This document shows, piece after piece, positions 1-6,277 of a stretch of 14,026 bases of DNA. Each line of letters opens with the position of its first letter. Positions within the stretch are counted from its first letter, which is position 1. The notes under the pieces were generated by a model. The model had not been told where the DNA came from and searched no databases. It saw nothing but the letters and a program-made list of their open reading frames with translations. The stretch lies in NCBI GenBank assembly GCA_023230755.1, contig JALNWS010000111.1:1-14026 (forward strand), in the 5' to 3' direction. The position numbers were made by a program, and so were the translations under genes. The stretch is from Azoarcus sp. GTDB lineage: Bacteria; Pseudomonadota; Gammaproteobacteria; Burkholderiales; Rhodocyclaceae.

Positions 1-32
1 GGGCCGGCCGGCAGGTGGGTTGTATTCGTCAT
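1..32 (-). CDS. 5' end of an unidentified leftward gene, cut by the window edge
   Basis: An ATG at 30-32 on the minus strand opens a frame of ten complete codons (MTNTTHLPAG) that runs off the window. A good Shine-Dalgarno sequence (GGGAGG on the minus strand, at about 39-44) lies six bases upstream, which is the main reason for calling a gene. Another ATG at 44-46 is out of the question because its frame stops after four codons. The gene lies 113 bp downstream of ubiB on the same strand, so it could be in the same transcript. Too little protein is visible to name a family. Confidence 0.45.
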   Translation of the reverse strand, partial: MTNTTHLPAG

Positions 33-145
33 GACGCACCTCCCATTCCGCCGTCAGGCGGGTGCTTGTGTGACGTTACAACGTTGGAGGGCGCTGGCGC
101 GGAATCGTTCGCTGCGATCGTGTCCGGAGGTCGGCCCCGTCGGGT
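33..145. other. ubiB downstream gap with a short dyad
   Basis: This 113-bp gap lies between the ubiB stop and the next leftward start. It holds a small perfect dyad at 73-84 (ACGTT, two bases, AACGT) that could be an operator or chance. I see no stem-loop with a T-run on the minus strand, so transcription from ubiB may continue into the next gene. Confidence 0.3.
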
Positions 146-1678
146 TCAGCCGCCGAACACCCGGTACGCCTCCAGCGCAAGCAGGGCTGCGGCAATCACG
201 CCGATGGCCGACAGCAGCCATCCCTGGCGGCGTTGCTGACGCGCGAGCTGCTCCATGCGGGCCTGCTGTGCCGCCTGCTGCTTGCCACCCTCGGTGAGGG
301 TGTGGTGTATCAGTCGGGGAAGTTGCGGCAGGGTGCCGGCCCAGCTTGGTGCTTCGGTCTTGATTTCGCGGATCAGCGCACGCCACCCCATCTGCTCGTT
401 CATCCAGCGCTCGAGAAAGGGTTTTGCGGTCTTCCACAGGTCGAGCTCGGGGTCGAGCTGGCGGCCGAGGCCTTCGATGTTGAGCAGAGTCTTCTGCAGC
501 AGCACCAGCTGCGGCTGGACCTCCATTTCGAAGCGACGTGCGGTCTGGAACAGGCGCAGCAGGGTCTTGCCGAAGGAGATGTCCTTCAGCGGCTTGTCGA
601 AGATCGGCTCGCACACGGTGCGGATCGCCGCCTCGAACTCGTCCACCCGGGTCTTGGCCGGCACCCAGCCCGCTTCGATGTGGGCCAGTGCGACGCGGTG
701 ATAGTCGCGCTGGAAGAAGGCGAGGAAGTTGGTTGCGAGGTAGTTCTTGTCGACTTCGTTGAGCGTGCCCATGATGCCGAAGTCGAGTGCGATGTAACGG
801 CCATCGCGATGAACGAAAATGTTGCCCGGATGCATGTCCGCATGAAAGAAACCGTCGCGGAACACCTGGGTGAAGAAGATCTCCACGCCGGCGCGCGACA
901 GTGCGGGAAGGTCCGTGCCCTGCGCCTTCAGCGCTTCGATCTGGGAGATCTGTACGCCGTGCATGCGCTCCATCACCATCACGTTGCGGCCGCACCAGTC
1001 CCAGTGCACCTCGGGCACGATCATCAGGGACGAATCCTTGAAGTTGCGCCGCAGCTGCGAGCAGTTGGCGGCCTCGCGCATGAGATCGAGCTCATCGTTG
1101 AGGTATTTGGTGAACTCGGCAACGACCTCGCGCGGCTTGAGCCGTCGGCCCTCGGGCCAGATCTTTTCGAGCAGCATGGCGGCGACTTCGAGCAGTGCCA
1201 GGTCGTGTGCAATCACATGCTCGATGCCCGGGCGCAGGATCTTGACTGCAACCTCGGTGCCGTCGGGCAGTTCGGCAAAGTGCACCTGCGCCACCGAGGC
1301 CGAGGCCACCGGCGTGCGGTTGAAGTTGCCGAACACGTCATCGACGGGCTTGCCGTACATGGTCTGCAGCAGCGCGAGCGCCTGCTCGGTGGGGAAGGGC
1401 GGCACCCGGTCCTGCAGTTTCGCAAGCTCGTCGGCGAGGTCGGGCGGAAGCAGATCGCGCCGGGTGGAGAGCATCTGTCCGAACTTGACGAAGATGGGAC
1501 CGAGCGACTCGAGCGCACGCCGCAGGCGCACTGCACGGGGTTCGTCGTAGGTGCGCCAGAAGAACACGACGTTCCATATGCGGGCCAGCCGGCCGCTGGC
1601 GTCGGCGTCCAGAATCATTCGGTCCAGACCGAAACGCAGACTGACGGAAACGATCTTGGTGAGACGCAGGAGACGCAC
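146..1678 (-). CDS. ubiB: UbiB, ubiquinone biosynthesis ADCK/ABC1-family atypical kinase-like protein
   Basis: UbiB is a membrane-associated protein-kinase-like ATPase needed for aerobic ubiquinone synthesis, probably helping lipid intermediates reach the Ubi enzymes. Residues below count from the GTG start (510 aa). The family marks are all present: KFGQ at about 65-68, the alanine-rich loop ASASVAQVH at 125-133 that replaces the kinase glycine loop, VAVK with the lysine at 146, HADMHPGN at 279-286, and the metal-binding DFG at 299-301. A hydrophobic helix near the C-terminus (about 486-507) anchors it. E. coli UbiB is about 35 residues longer and has two C-terminal membrane segments, so this tail is shorter. 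The start is uncertain: GTG at 1676-1678 gives MRLLRLTK, while an in-frame TTG at 1685-1687 adds three residues; neither has a visible ribosome binding site. Family assignment is very secure. Confidence 0.95.
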   Translation of the reverse strand: MRLLRLTKIVSVSLRFGLDRMILDADASGRLARIWNVVFFWRTYDEPRAVRLRRALESLGPIFVKFGQMLSTRRDLLPPDLADELAKLQDRVPPFPTEQALALLQTMYGKPVDDVFGNFNRTPVASASVAQVHFAELPDGTEVAVKILRPGIEHVIAHDLALLEVAAMLLEKIWPEGRRLKPREVVAEFTKYLNDELDLMREAANCSQLRRNFKDSSLMIVPEVHWDWCGRNVMVMERMHGVQISQIEALKAQGTDLPALSRAGVEIFFTQVFRDGFFHADMHPGNIFVHRDGRYIALDFGIMGTLNEVDKNYLATNFLAFFQRDYHRVALAHIEAGWVPAKTRVDEFEAAIRTVCEPIFDKPLKDISFGKTLLRLFQTARRFEMEVQPQLVLLQKTLLNIEGLGRQLDPELDLWKTAKPFLERWMNEQMGWRALIREIKTEAPSWAGTLPQLPRLIHHTLTEGGKQQAAQQARMEQLARQQRRQGWLLSAIGVIAAALLALEAYRVFGG

Positions 1679-1687
1679 TTTGGACAA

Positions 1688-1827
1688 CCGGTAGCAGGAG
1701 AACCGGGACTTTAGCGGGAAAGGGGGGGCGGTGGAAGGCAGTGAACGTAAGCTGCGCTCACATGTGGGGCGGGAGAGGGAGGGGTTGATCCGCTATAATC
1801 GATGGTTTCGATGTCCCTGAACGTGTC
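1688..1827. promoter_or_regulatory. ubiB/argS divergent promoter region with G-quadruplex motif
   Basis: This region separates leftward ubiB from rightward argS. A perfect TATAAT lies at 1794-1799, placing the argS transcript start near 1806. No good -35 is present: a 17-bp spacer would put it at 1771-1776, inside a run of G-tracts at 1766-1784 (4, 3, 3 and 4 G with loops C, AGA and A). That meets the standard pattern for a stable G-quadruplex on the non-template strand of argS. A second G-rich stretch at 1716-1734 includes seven consecutive G. A dyad GTGAACG/CGCTCAC (one mismatch) lies at 1741-1761. No convincing ubiB promoter was found. Confidence 0.55.
1794..1799 (+). promoter_or_regulatory. 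argS -10 box
   Basis: Perfect TATAAT consensus 28 bases before the argS ATG. The matching -35 position is G-rich rather than TTGACA-like, so either the promoter is -35-independent or an activator or DNA structure takes part. Confidence 0.5.
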
Positions 1828-3591
1828 ATGAGCGCCGACCCCAAAGTTCTACTTGCTGATCTCCTGAAAGCCGCGCTGAAAAGCGTTGCGCCCGAGCTGG
1901 CCGATACCCCGATCCTGCTGGAGCGCCCGAAACAGGCGAGCCACGGGGATTTTGCTACCAACCTTGCGCTGCAGCTGGCCAAGCCGATGAAGCGCAATCC
2001 GCGCGAGCTCGCCGCGAAACTGCTGGCCGAAATGCCGGTCTCGACGCTGGTGGCCAGGACCGAGGTGGCCGGCGCGGGCTTCATCAACTTCACGCTGGAC
2101 CCTGCCGCGAAGACGGCCGTGGTCCGCGAGGTACTCGCCAAGGGCGCCGCGTTCGGGCGCGGCGAGAAGAAAAACGTGAAGGTGCAGGTGGAGTTCGTCT
2201 CCGCCAACCCCACCGGGCCACTGCACGTCGGCCATGGCCGTGGCGCGGCCTACGGCGCCTCGCTGTCCGATGTGCTCGACTTCGCCGGTTACGAGGTCAG
2301 TCGTGAGTACTACGTGAATGACGCCGGCCGTCAGATGGACATCCTGGCGCTGTCGACGTGGCTGCGTTACCTCGCCCTCTTCGGGATCGAAGTCGCATTC
2401 CCGTCCAACGCCTATCAGGGCGATTACGTCGTGGCCATGGGGCGTGAAATGCGTGACGCCCATCAGGACCGCTTCGCCAGATTCACCGCCGAGCAGGTGA
2501 CGGCCGGTACCCCCGGCCTGCCGCCCGCAGAGCGCAAGGACGATGAAGCCAAGCAGCAACGCGAACTCCATCTCGATGCCCTGATCTCCAATGCCAAGCG
2601 CCTGCTCGGCGAGGACTACCCCTGGGTGCATGGGTTCGCGCTCAACGAGCAGCTTGGCGATGGACGCGAGGACTTGCAGGAATTCGGCGTACGCTTCGAC
2701 AAGTGGTTCTCGGAGCAGAGTTTGTTCGATACCGGCCTGGTAGAACGTGCGGTGACACAGCTCGAGCAGCAGGGCCATATCTACGTGCAGAACGGCGCAA
2801 AGTGGTTCCGTTCCACCGCGTTCGGTGACGAGAAGGATCGCGTGGTTCAACGCGAGAACGGGCTCTACACCTACTTCGCGTCGGACATCGCCTATCACCT
2901 GAACAAGTATGAGCGTGGTTTCGATCGCATCATCGATATCTGGGGTGCGGATCACCATGGCTACATCCCGCGCGTGAAGGGGGCGATTGCCGCCCTCGGC
3001 CTGCCGACCGAAAAGCTCAACGTGGCGCTGGTGCAGTTTGCGGTGCTCTACCGCGACGGGCAGAAGACCTCGATGTCGACCCGTTCGGGCGAGTTCGTCA
3101 CCCTGCGCGAACTGCGCAAGGAAGTCGGCAACGATGCCTGCCGCTTCTTCTACGTGCTGCGCAAGTCGGATCAGCATCTCGATTTCGACCTTGACCTGGC
3201 CAAGAGCCAGAGCAACGAGAACCCGGTGTATTACGTGCAGTACGCACATGCGCGGGTGTGTTCGGTGCTCAATCAGTGGGGCGGTGAGCGTGCCGAACTG
3301 GCTCAGGCTGATCTCGGCCTGCTGCAAAACGAACGGGAGCTCGCACTGTGCGCCCGTCTGTCGACCTTCCCCGAACTGGTGGAGTCTGCAGCGGAGGATT
3401 ATGCGCCGCACCAGATTGCGTTCTATCTGAAGGATCTCGCGGCAGACTTCCACAGCTGGTACAACGCCGAACGCATGCTGGTTGATGACGAGGCCGTCAA
3501 GCTCGCCCGGCTGGCCCTTGCCGCGGCGGTACGCCAGGTGCTGGTGAGCGGCCTGGCCGTGCTCGGTGTGTCCGCACCTGAATCGATGTAA
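1828..3591 (+). CDS. argS: Arginyl-tRNA synthetase
   Basis: This class I aminoacyl-tRNA synthetase charges tRNA-Arg with arginine in the cytoplasm. The 587-residue length is normal. In order it shows an ArgS-type N-terminal additional domain (about 1-110), the catalytic core with the HIGH motif as HVGH at 133-136 inside SANPTGPLHVGHGRG, the KMSKS-equivalent loop MSTRSG at 416-421, and a C-terminal DALR anticodon-binding domain ending near AVLGVSAPESM. The ATG at 1828 has no clear Shine-Dalgarno sequence, and its first base overlaps the stop of a short upstream frame (ATGA at 1828-1831). It leads the rightward group, with only 13 bases to the SPOR gene. Essential housekeeping gene; identification is very secure. 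Confidence 0.97.
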   Translation: MSADPKVLLADLLKAALKSVAPELADTPILLERPKQASHGDFATNLALQLAKPMKRNPRELAAKLLAEMPVSTLVARTEVAGAGFINFTLDPAAKTAVVREVLAKGAAFGRGEKKNVKVQVEFVSANPTGPLHVGHGRGAAYGASLSDVLDFAGYEVSREYYVNDAGRQMDILALSTWLRYLALFGIEVAFPSNAYQGDYVVAMGREMRDAHQDRFARFTAEQVTAGTPGLPPAERKDDEAKQQRELHLDALISNAKRLLGEDYPWVHGFALNEQLGDGREDLQEFGVRFDKWFSEQSLFDTGLVERAVTQLEQQGHIYVQNGAKWFRSTAFGDEKDRVVQRENGLYTYFASDIAYHLNKYERGFDRIIDIWGADHHGYIPRVKGAIAALGLPTEKLNVALVQFAVLYRDGQKTSMSTRSGEFVTLRELRKEVGNDACRFFYVLRKSDQHLDFDLDLAKSQSNENPVYYVQYAHARVCSVLNQWGGERAELAQADLGLLQNERELALCARLSTFPELVESAAEDYAPHQIAFYLKDLAADFHSWYNAERMLVDDEAVKLARLALAAAVRQVLVSGLAVLGVSAPESM

Positions 3592-3604
3592 TTCGGAGAT
3601 TGTT

Positions 3605-4201
3605 TTGACTCAGCCTCGTAAAGCCCCCCGCAAATCGGGTCGCGCACCCGCTCGCAGCGGTGGTGGAACCCTGATCGGCATTTTCATCGGCCTGATGATG
3701 GGGGCGTTGATTGCCGCGGGTGCGGCCTGGTTCTTCACCCGCGCCAACCCGTTCCAGTCGGCGCCGGTCGCGCCGCGGGTGCCGGTCGTCAACCAGCCTC
3801 CCGCTGCACTGCCCGGAAAGCCCGGTGACCGTCCGGTCGTGAAGCAGGATTTCGAGTTCTACAAAATCCTGCCTCAGGGCGACAATGTGCCCGCGGCGCA
3901 GGCGCCTGCCGAAGCGCCGAGTGTGCCGAGCGTTCCAAGCGTGCCGGTGGTGGAACGCCCGGTGGAGAAGCTCTATCTGCAGCTCGGTGCGTTCGAGAAT
4001 GCTGCCGAGGCAGACAATCTGAAGGCAAGGTTGGCGCTGGCAGGCGTCGAGGCGAGTTCGCAGCGCGGACAGCTGCCCGACGGGCGCACGGTGCACAGAG
4101 TGAGAATCGGGCCCTTCGACGGTCCGGACGAACTGAATCCGGTACGTAGCCGCCTCGTTGCGTCCGGCTTCAACACCACCGTGACCCGCGCGGGTCAATG
4201 A
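3605..4201 (+). CDS. SPOR-domain membrane protein, FtsN/DedD-like
   Basis: A 198-residue bitopic inner-membrane protein. It has a basic cytoplasmic N-terminus (residues 1-19), one membrane helix at about 22-44, a proline/alanine-rich periplasmic linker with a small PSVPSVPSVP repeat near 106-115, and a C-terminal SPOR domain from about 121 (LYLQLGAFENAAEADNLKAR). SPOR domains bind peptidoglycan stripped of stem peptides at the division septum, which suggests a division or wall-remodelling role. The start is TTG at 3605, chosen because GGAG at 3595-3598 is six bases upstream; an earlier in-frame GTG at 3566 lies inside argS and has no such site. The 13-bp gap after argS indicates co-transcription. 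It matches the FtsN/DedD architecture, but SPOR proteins are too divergent to claim true FtsN orthology. Confidence 0.88.
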   Translation: MTQPRKAPRKSGRAPARSGGGTLIGIFIGLMMGALIAAGAAWFFTRANPFQSAPVAPRVPVVNQPPAALPGKPGDRPVVKQDFEFYKILPQGDNVPAAQAPAEAPSVPSVPSVPVVERPVEKLYLQLGAFENAAEADNLKARLALAGVEASSQRGQLPDGRTVHRVRIGPFDGPDELNPVRSRLVASGFNTTVTRAGQ

Positions 4202-4225
4202 TTTTTAGTGCTGGCGCGGAACGAA

Positions 4226-4240
4226 GCGCGCATTGCGCGC
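4226..4240 (+). other. Intergenic stem-loop between SPOR gene and dsbA
   Basis: The 73-bp gap 4202-4274 holds a perfect six-base stem GCGCGC at 4226-4231 and 4235-4240 with loop ATT. No T-run follows, so it is not a standard terminator. It could be an RNA-stability element or simply GC-rich alternation. Confidence 0.3.
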
Positions 4241-4274
4241 GTCTGACCGGCGTCAACCAATACCGGAGTCCAGA

Positions 4275-4922
4275 ATGAATCGTCGTCATGCCCTGCAGCA
4301 ACTTGGTGCGCTTGCACTTTTGGCCAGTCCTGCCGCGACGGTGCTTGCCCAAAGCGGTTCCGGTCAAGGCTACCAGGTGCTGGAGCCGGCCGTCCCGACC
4401 GCGACCAAGGGCAAGATCGAAGTGATTGAGTTTTTCCATTACGGTTGCCCGCATTGCCGCGACTTTGATCCCTTGCTGGGTCAATGGATCAAGCGCATGC
4501 CGACTGATGTCAGCTTTGTCCGCGTGCCTGCAATCTGGGGAAATCCGCAGTTGCAGGCGCTTGCGCGGCTCTACTACACCTTCGAGGTGACGGGACAGGT
4601 CGAGGCCCTGCATGAACTCGTTTTCGGTGCGGTTCAGGACGACAGGGAACCGCTGCACACGGAAGATGGCGTGCGTGCGTGGGTGGGCAAGCGCGGCATT
4701 GATACCGCGAAGTTCATGCAAGCCTACAAGTCGTTCGGCGTGGAGTCGCTCGTCAAGCGCGCAGATCAGATTGGGCGTGCATACAAGGTTCAGGGCGTGC
4801 CGACGATGGCGGTGGATGGTCGCTTCATCACGTCGGCCTCCCTCACCGGCAGCCACGAAGGCACGCTGACGCAGGTCGATAAACTGCTTGCGCGAGTGCG
4901 CAGCGAGCCGCGTCGCAGCTGA
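4275..4922 (+). CDS. dsbA: Thiol:disulfide interchange protein DsbA
   Basis: DsbA introduces disulfide bonds into periplasmic proteins and is itself re-oxidised by DsbB. The 215-residue precursor starts with a signal peptide, MNRRHALQQL followed by a hydrophobic stretch and likely cleavage after VLA at about 23-25. The paired arginines resemble a Tat signal, discussed in the findings. The thioredoxin-fold active site CPHC is at 58-61 (FFHYGCPHCRDF) and the cis-proline loop GVPT at about 174-177. Length fits the family. The ATG at 4275 is chosen because GGAG at 4265-4268 is six bases upstream and because it begins directly at the signal peptide; an upstream in-frame start would add 14 charged residues. 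It follows the SPOR gene by 73 bp and precedes the dehydrogenase gene by 18 bp, so an operon is likely. Confidence 0.93.
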   Translation: MNRRHALQQLGALALLASPAATVLAQSGSGQGYQVLEPAVPTATKGKIEVIEFFHYGCPHCRDFDPLLGQWIKRMPTDVSFVRVPAIWGNPQLQALARLYYTFEVTGQVEALHELVFGAVQDDREPLHTEDGVRAWVGKRGIDTAKFMQAYKSFGVESLVKRADQIGRAYKVQGVPTMAVDGRFITSASLTGSHEGTLTQVDKLLARVRSEPRRS

Positions 4923-4940
4923 TGGGCGGCTTGAGCCGGC

Positions 4941-5738
4941 GTGCCGGCTAGCGCGGTGACTGATCCACTGCCGTCACTGCGGGTCCTCATCACGGGGGCT
5001 TCGAGCGGTCTTGGCGAAGCGCTCGCGCGCCACTATGCAAGCCAGGGCGCAAGACTGGGGCTGATTGCACGCCGTGCCGAACCATTACAGGCGCTGGTGG
5101 CGTCGCTCCCCGGGTCGCACCAGGTGCTGGTCGCCGATGTCGGTGATCCGGCGGCGCTCCGTGGCGTGGCGCAGCAGTTCGTTGCAGTGTCTGGTGTGCC
5201 CGATATTGTCATTGCGAATGCCGGCGTGTCGGTGGGCACGCTCACCGAATACGCCGAAGATGTGGATGCGTTCGAACGCGTGCTGCGCACGAATCTGCTC
5301 GGCATGGTGGCAACCTTCCAGCCCTTCGTCGACGCAATGCGTCTTCGTGGCAGCGGACGACTGGTCGGGATCGCGTCGGTAGCGGGCATTCGGGGCTTGC
5401 CGGGTGCAGGCGCCTACAGTGCTTCGAAGGCGGGCGTGCTTGCCTATCTGGAAAGCCTGCGGGTCGAACTCCACGGCAGCGGCGTGAAGGTCGTCACCGT
5501 TGCGCCGGGTTATATCCGCACACCGATGACTGCGATCAACCCTTATCCGATGCCCTTCATTCTCGATGCCGACGTGGCTGCGCGACGGATTGCGCGCATC
5601 ATCGCACGGGGCGACCGCTTTGCAGTGACGCCGTGGCAGATGGGCTGGGTGGCAAAGCTCATGCGCGTTCTGCCGCGCAGCGTGTTCGACCACCTGTTCG
5701 CCAGAGCGGGGCGCAAACCTCGCGGACTTCCCCTCTGA
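4941..5738 (+). CDS. Short-chain dehydrogenase/reductase (SDR family)
   Basis: A 265-residue classical SDR with a Rossmann fold. The NAD(P)-binding motif TGASSGLG is at 18-25, NAG at 93-95, the catalytic serine in IASVAG near 146, and the YxxxK pair at Tyr159 and Lys163 (AYSASK). The sequence after it, VAPGYIRTPMT, is the usual PG motif that positions the cofactor. The basic ARR after the first helices (about 43-45) hints at NADP preference. The substrate cannot be read from sequence. The start is GTG at 4941 with a poor ribosome binding site; GTG at 4956 is an alternative that removes five residues. The 18-bp gap after dsbA implies co-expression, but no mechanistic link to disulfide formation is evident. 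Family is secure, role unknown. Confidence 0.92.
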   Translation: MPASAVTDPLPSLRVLITGASSGLGEALARHYASQGARLGLIARRAEPLQALVASLPGSHQVLVADVGDPAALRGVAQQFVAVSGVPDIVIANAGVSVGTLTEYAEDVDAFERVLRTNLLGMVATFQPFVDAMRLRGSGRLVGIASVAGIRGLPGAGAYSASKAGVLAYLESLRVELHGSGVKVVTVAPGYIRTPMTAINPYPMPFILDADVAARRIARIIARGDRFAVTPWQMGWVAKLMRVLPRSVFDHLFARAGRKPRGLPL

Positions 5739-5797
5739 AGTATTCCGGATGCCCTTGTGCTGCGCGGCTGCGCTAACATGGGCGAAAAGATACTTCA
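5736..5797 (+). other. Long-range inverted repeat around the PilZ gene leader
   Basis: TGAAGTAT at 5736-5743, starting in the stop codon of the dehydrogenase gene, is a perfect inverted copy of ATACTTCA at 5790-5797. The second arm ends two bases before the GGAG ribosome binding site (5799-5802) of the PilZ gene. The 46-bp interior is GC-rich. Confidence 0.35.
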
Positions 5798-5809
5798 TGG
5801 AGCGAATTG

Positions 5810-6220
5810 ATGAATGCAGCAGATGGTGCGTCCGAGCGTCGTGCACGGCAAAGATTCGTCGCGACGCGTCGCGGTGATATCTGTTTCTGGGCGCAGATCA
5901 ACGGTGAGCGCCGCCCTCTCAACGATCTCTCGCTGGAGGGGTTCTCGCTTCCTGTCTCACACGACCTCGATTGCGGTACCCGATTTCAGTTTGTGCTGCA
6001 GCGCGAAGGGGTGCCTGATCGTATCGAAGGGTATGCCAAGGTGGTCAACCAGGTTGGTGAGGGTAGCGAGCGCAAGACGGGATGCCGTTTTGTCGAACTT
6101 GATGAAGAGGGGGTTGCGCGCTTGAAGGACTGGCTTGTTGCTCATGTCCTGGCGAGTGCTACCGTCCGCATCAACGAAAGGGATGCTGAGGCCATCGTGA
6201 ATGGCCCGTCCCTGGTCTGA
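5810..6220 (+). CDS. PilZ-domain protein, putative cyclic-di-GMP receptor
   Basis: A 136-residue single-domain cytoplasmic protein. The two cyclic-di-GMP binding elements of PilZ are both present: the RxxxR box at Arg11-Arg15 (ERRARQRF) and the D/NxSxxG motif as DLSLEG at 39-44, roughly 25 residues apart as expected. Later residues GCRFVELDEEG match the end of the PilZ barrel, followed by a C-terminal helix. The intact motifs suggest real ligand binding. ATG at 5810 is the start, with GGAG at 5799-5802 seven bases upstream; a TTG directly before it is less likely. The gene is 71 bp after the dehydrogenase and is the last of the rightward group, with a stem-loop 27 bp beyond its stop. The output (motility, adhesion or polysaccharide) cannot be told from sequence. 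Confidence 0.88.
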   Translation: MNAADGASERRARQRFVATRRGDICFWAQINGERRPLNDLSLEGFSLPVSHDLDCGTRFQFVLQREGVPDRIEGYAKVVNQVGEGSERKTGCRFVELDEEGVARLKDWLVAHVLASATVRINERDAEAIVNGPSLV

Positions 6221-6244
6221 ACTCGTCACCGTTTCGCACGGCAC

Positions 6245-6273
6245 AAAAAAGGGCGCTCCGGGGAGCGCCCTTT
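6245..6273 (-). terminator. Rho-independent terminator shared by convergent PilZ and TRAP genes
   Basis: Perfect 12-base inverted repeat AAAGGGCGCTCC (6248-6259) and GGAGCGCCCTTT (6262-6273); sterically the loop is about four bases. On the minus strand the stem runs into six T (6250-6245), so it is a classic terminator for the TRAP permease gene, whose stop is only five bases away. On the plus strand only three T follow, giving a weaker terminator for the PilZ gene. Confidence 0.9.
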
Positions 6274-6277
6274 GTCA

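Noticed and set aside
233..1714. A 493-codon plus-strand frame opposite ubiB
   Set aside because: Shadow of ubiB with no start signal and no domain; ubiB has all catalytic motifs.
1849..3453. A 534-codon minus-strand frame opposite argS
   Set aside because: Shadow of argS; composition typical of an antisense frame and no ribosome binding site or domain.
3566..3604. Upstream GTG start for the SPOR protein inside argS
   Set aside because: It would add 13 residues with no ribosome binding site, whereas TTG at 3605 has GGAG at ideal distance and begins with the basic pre-membrane segment.
5755..5779. TTGTGC and TAACAT as a promoter for the PilZ gene
   Set aside because: The 13-bp spacer is too short for a standard sigma-70 promoter and neither hexamer is close to consensus.
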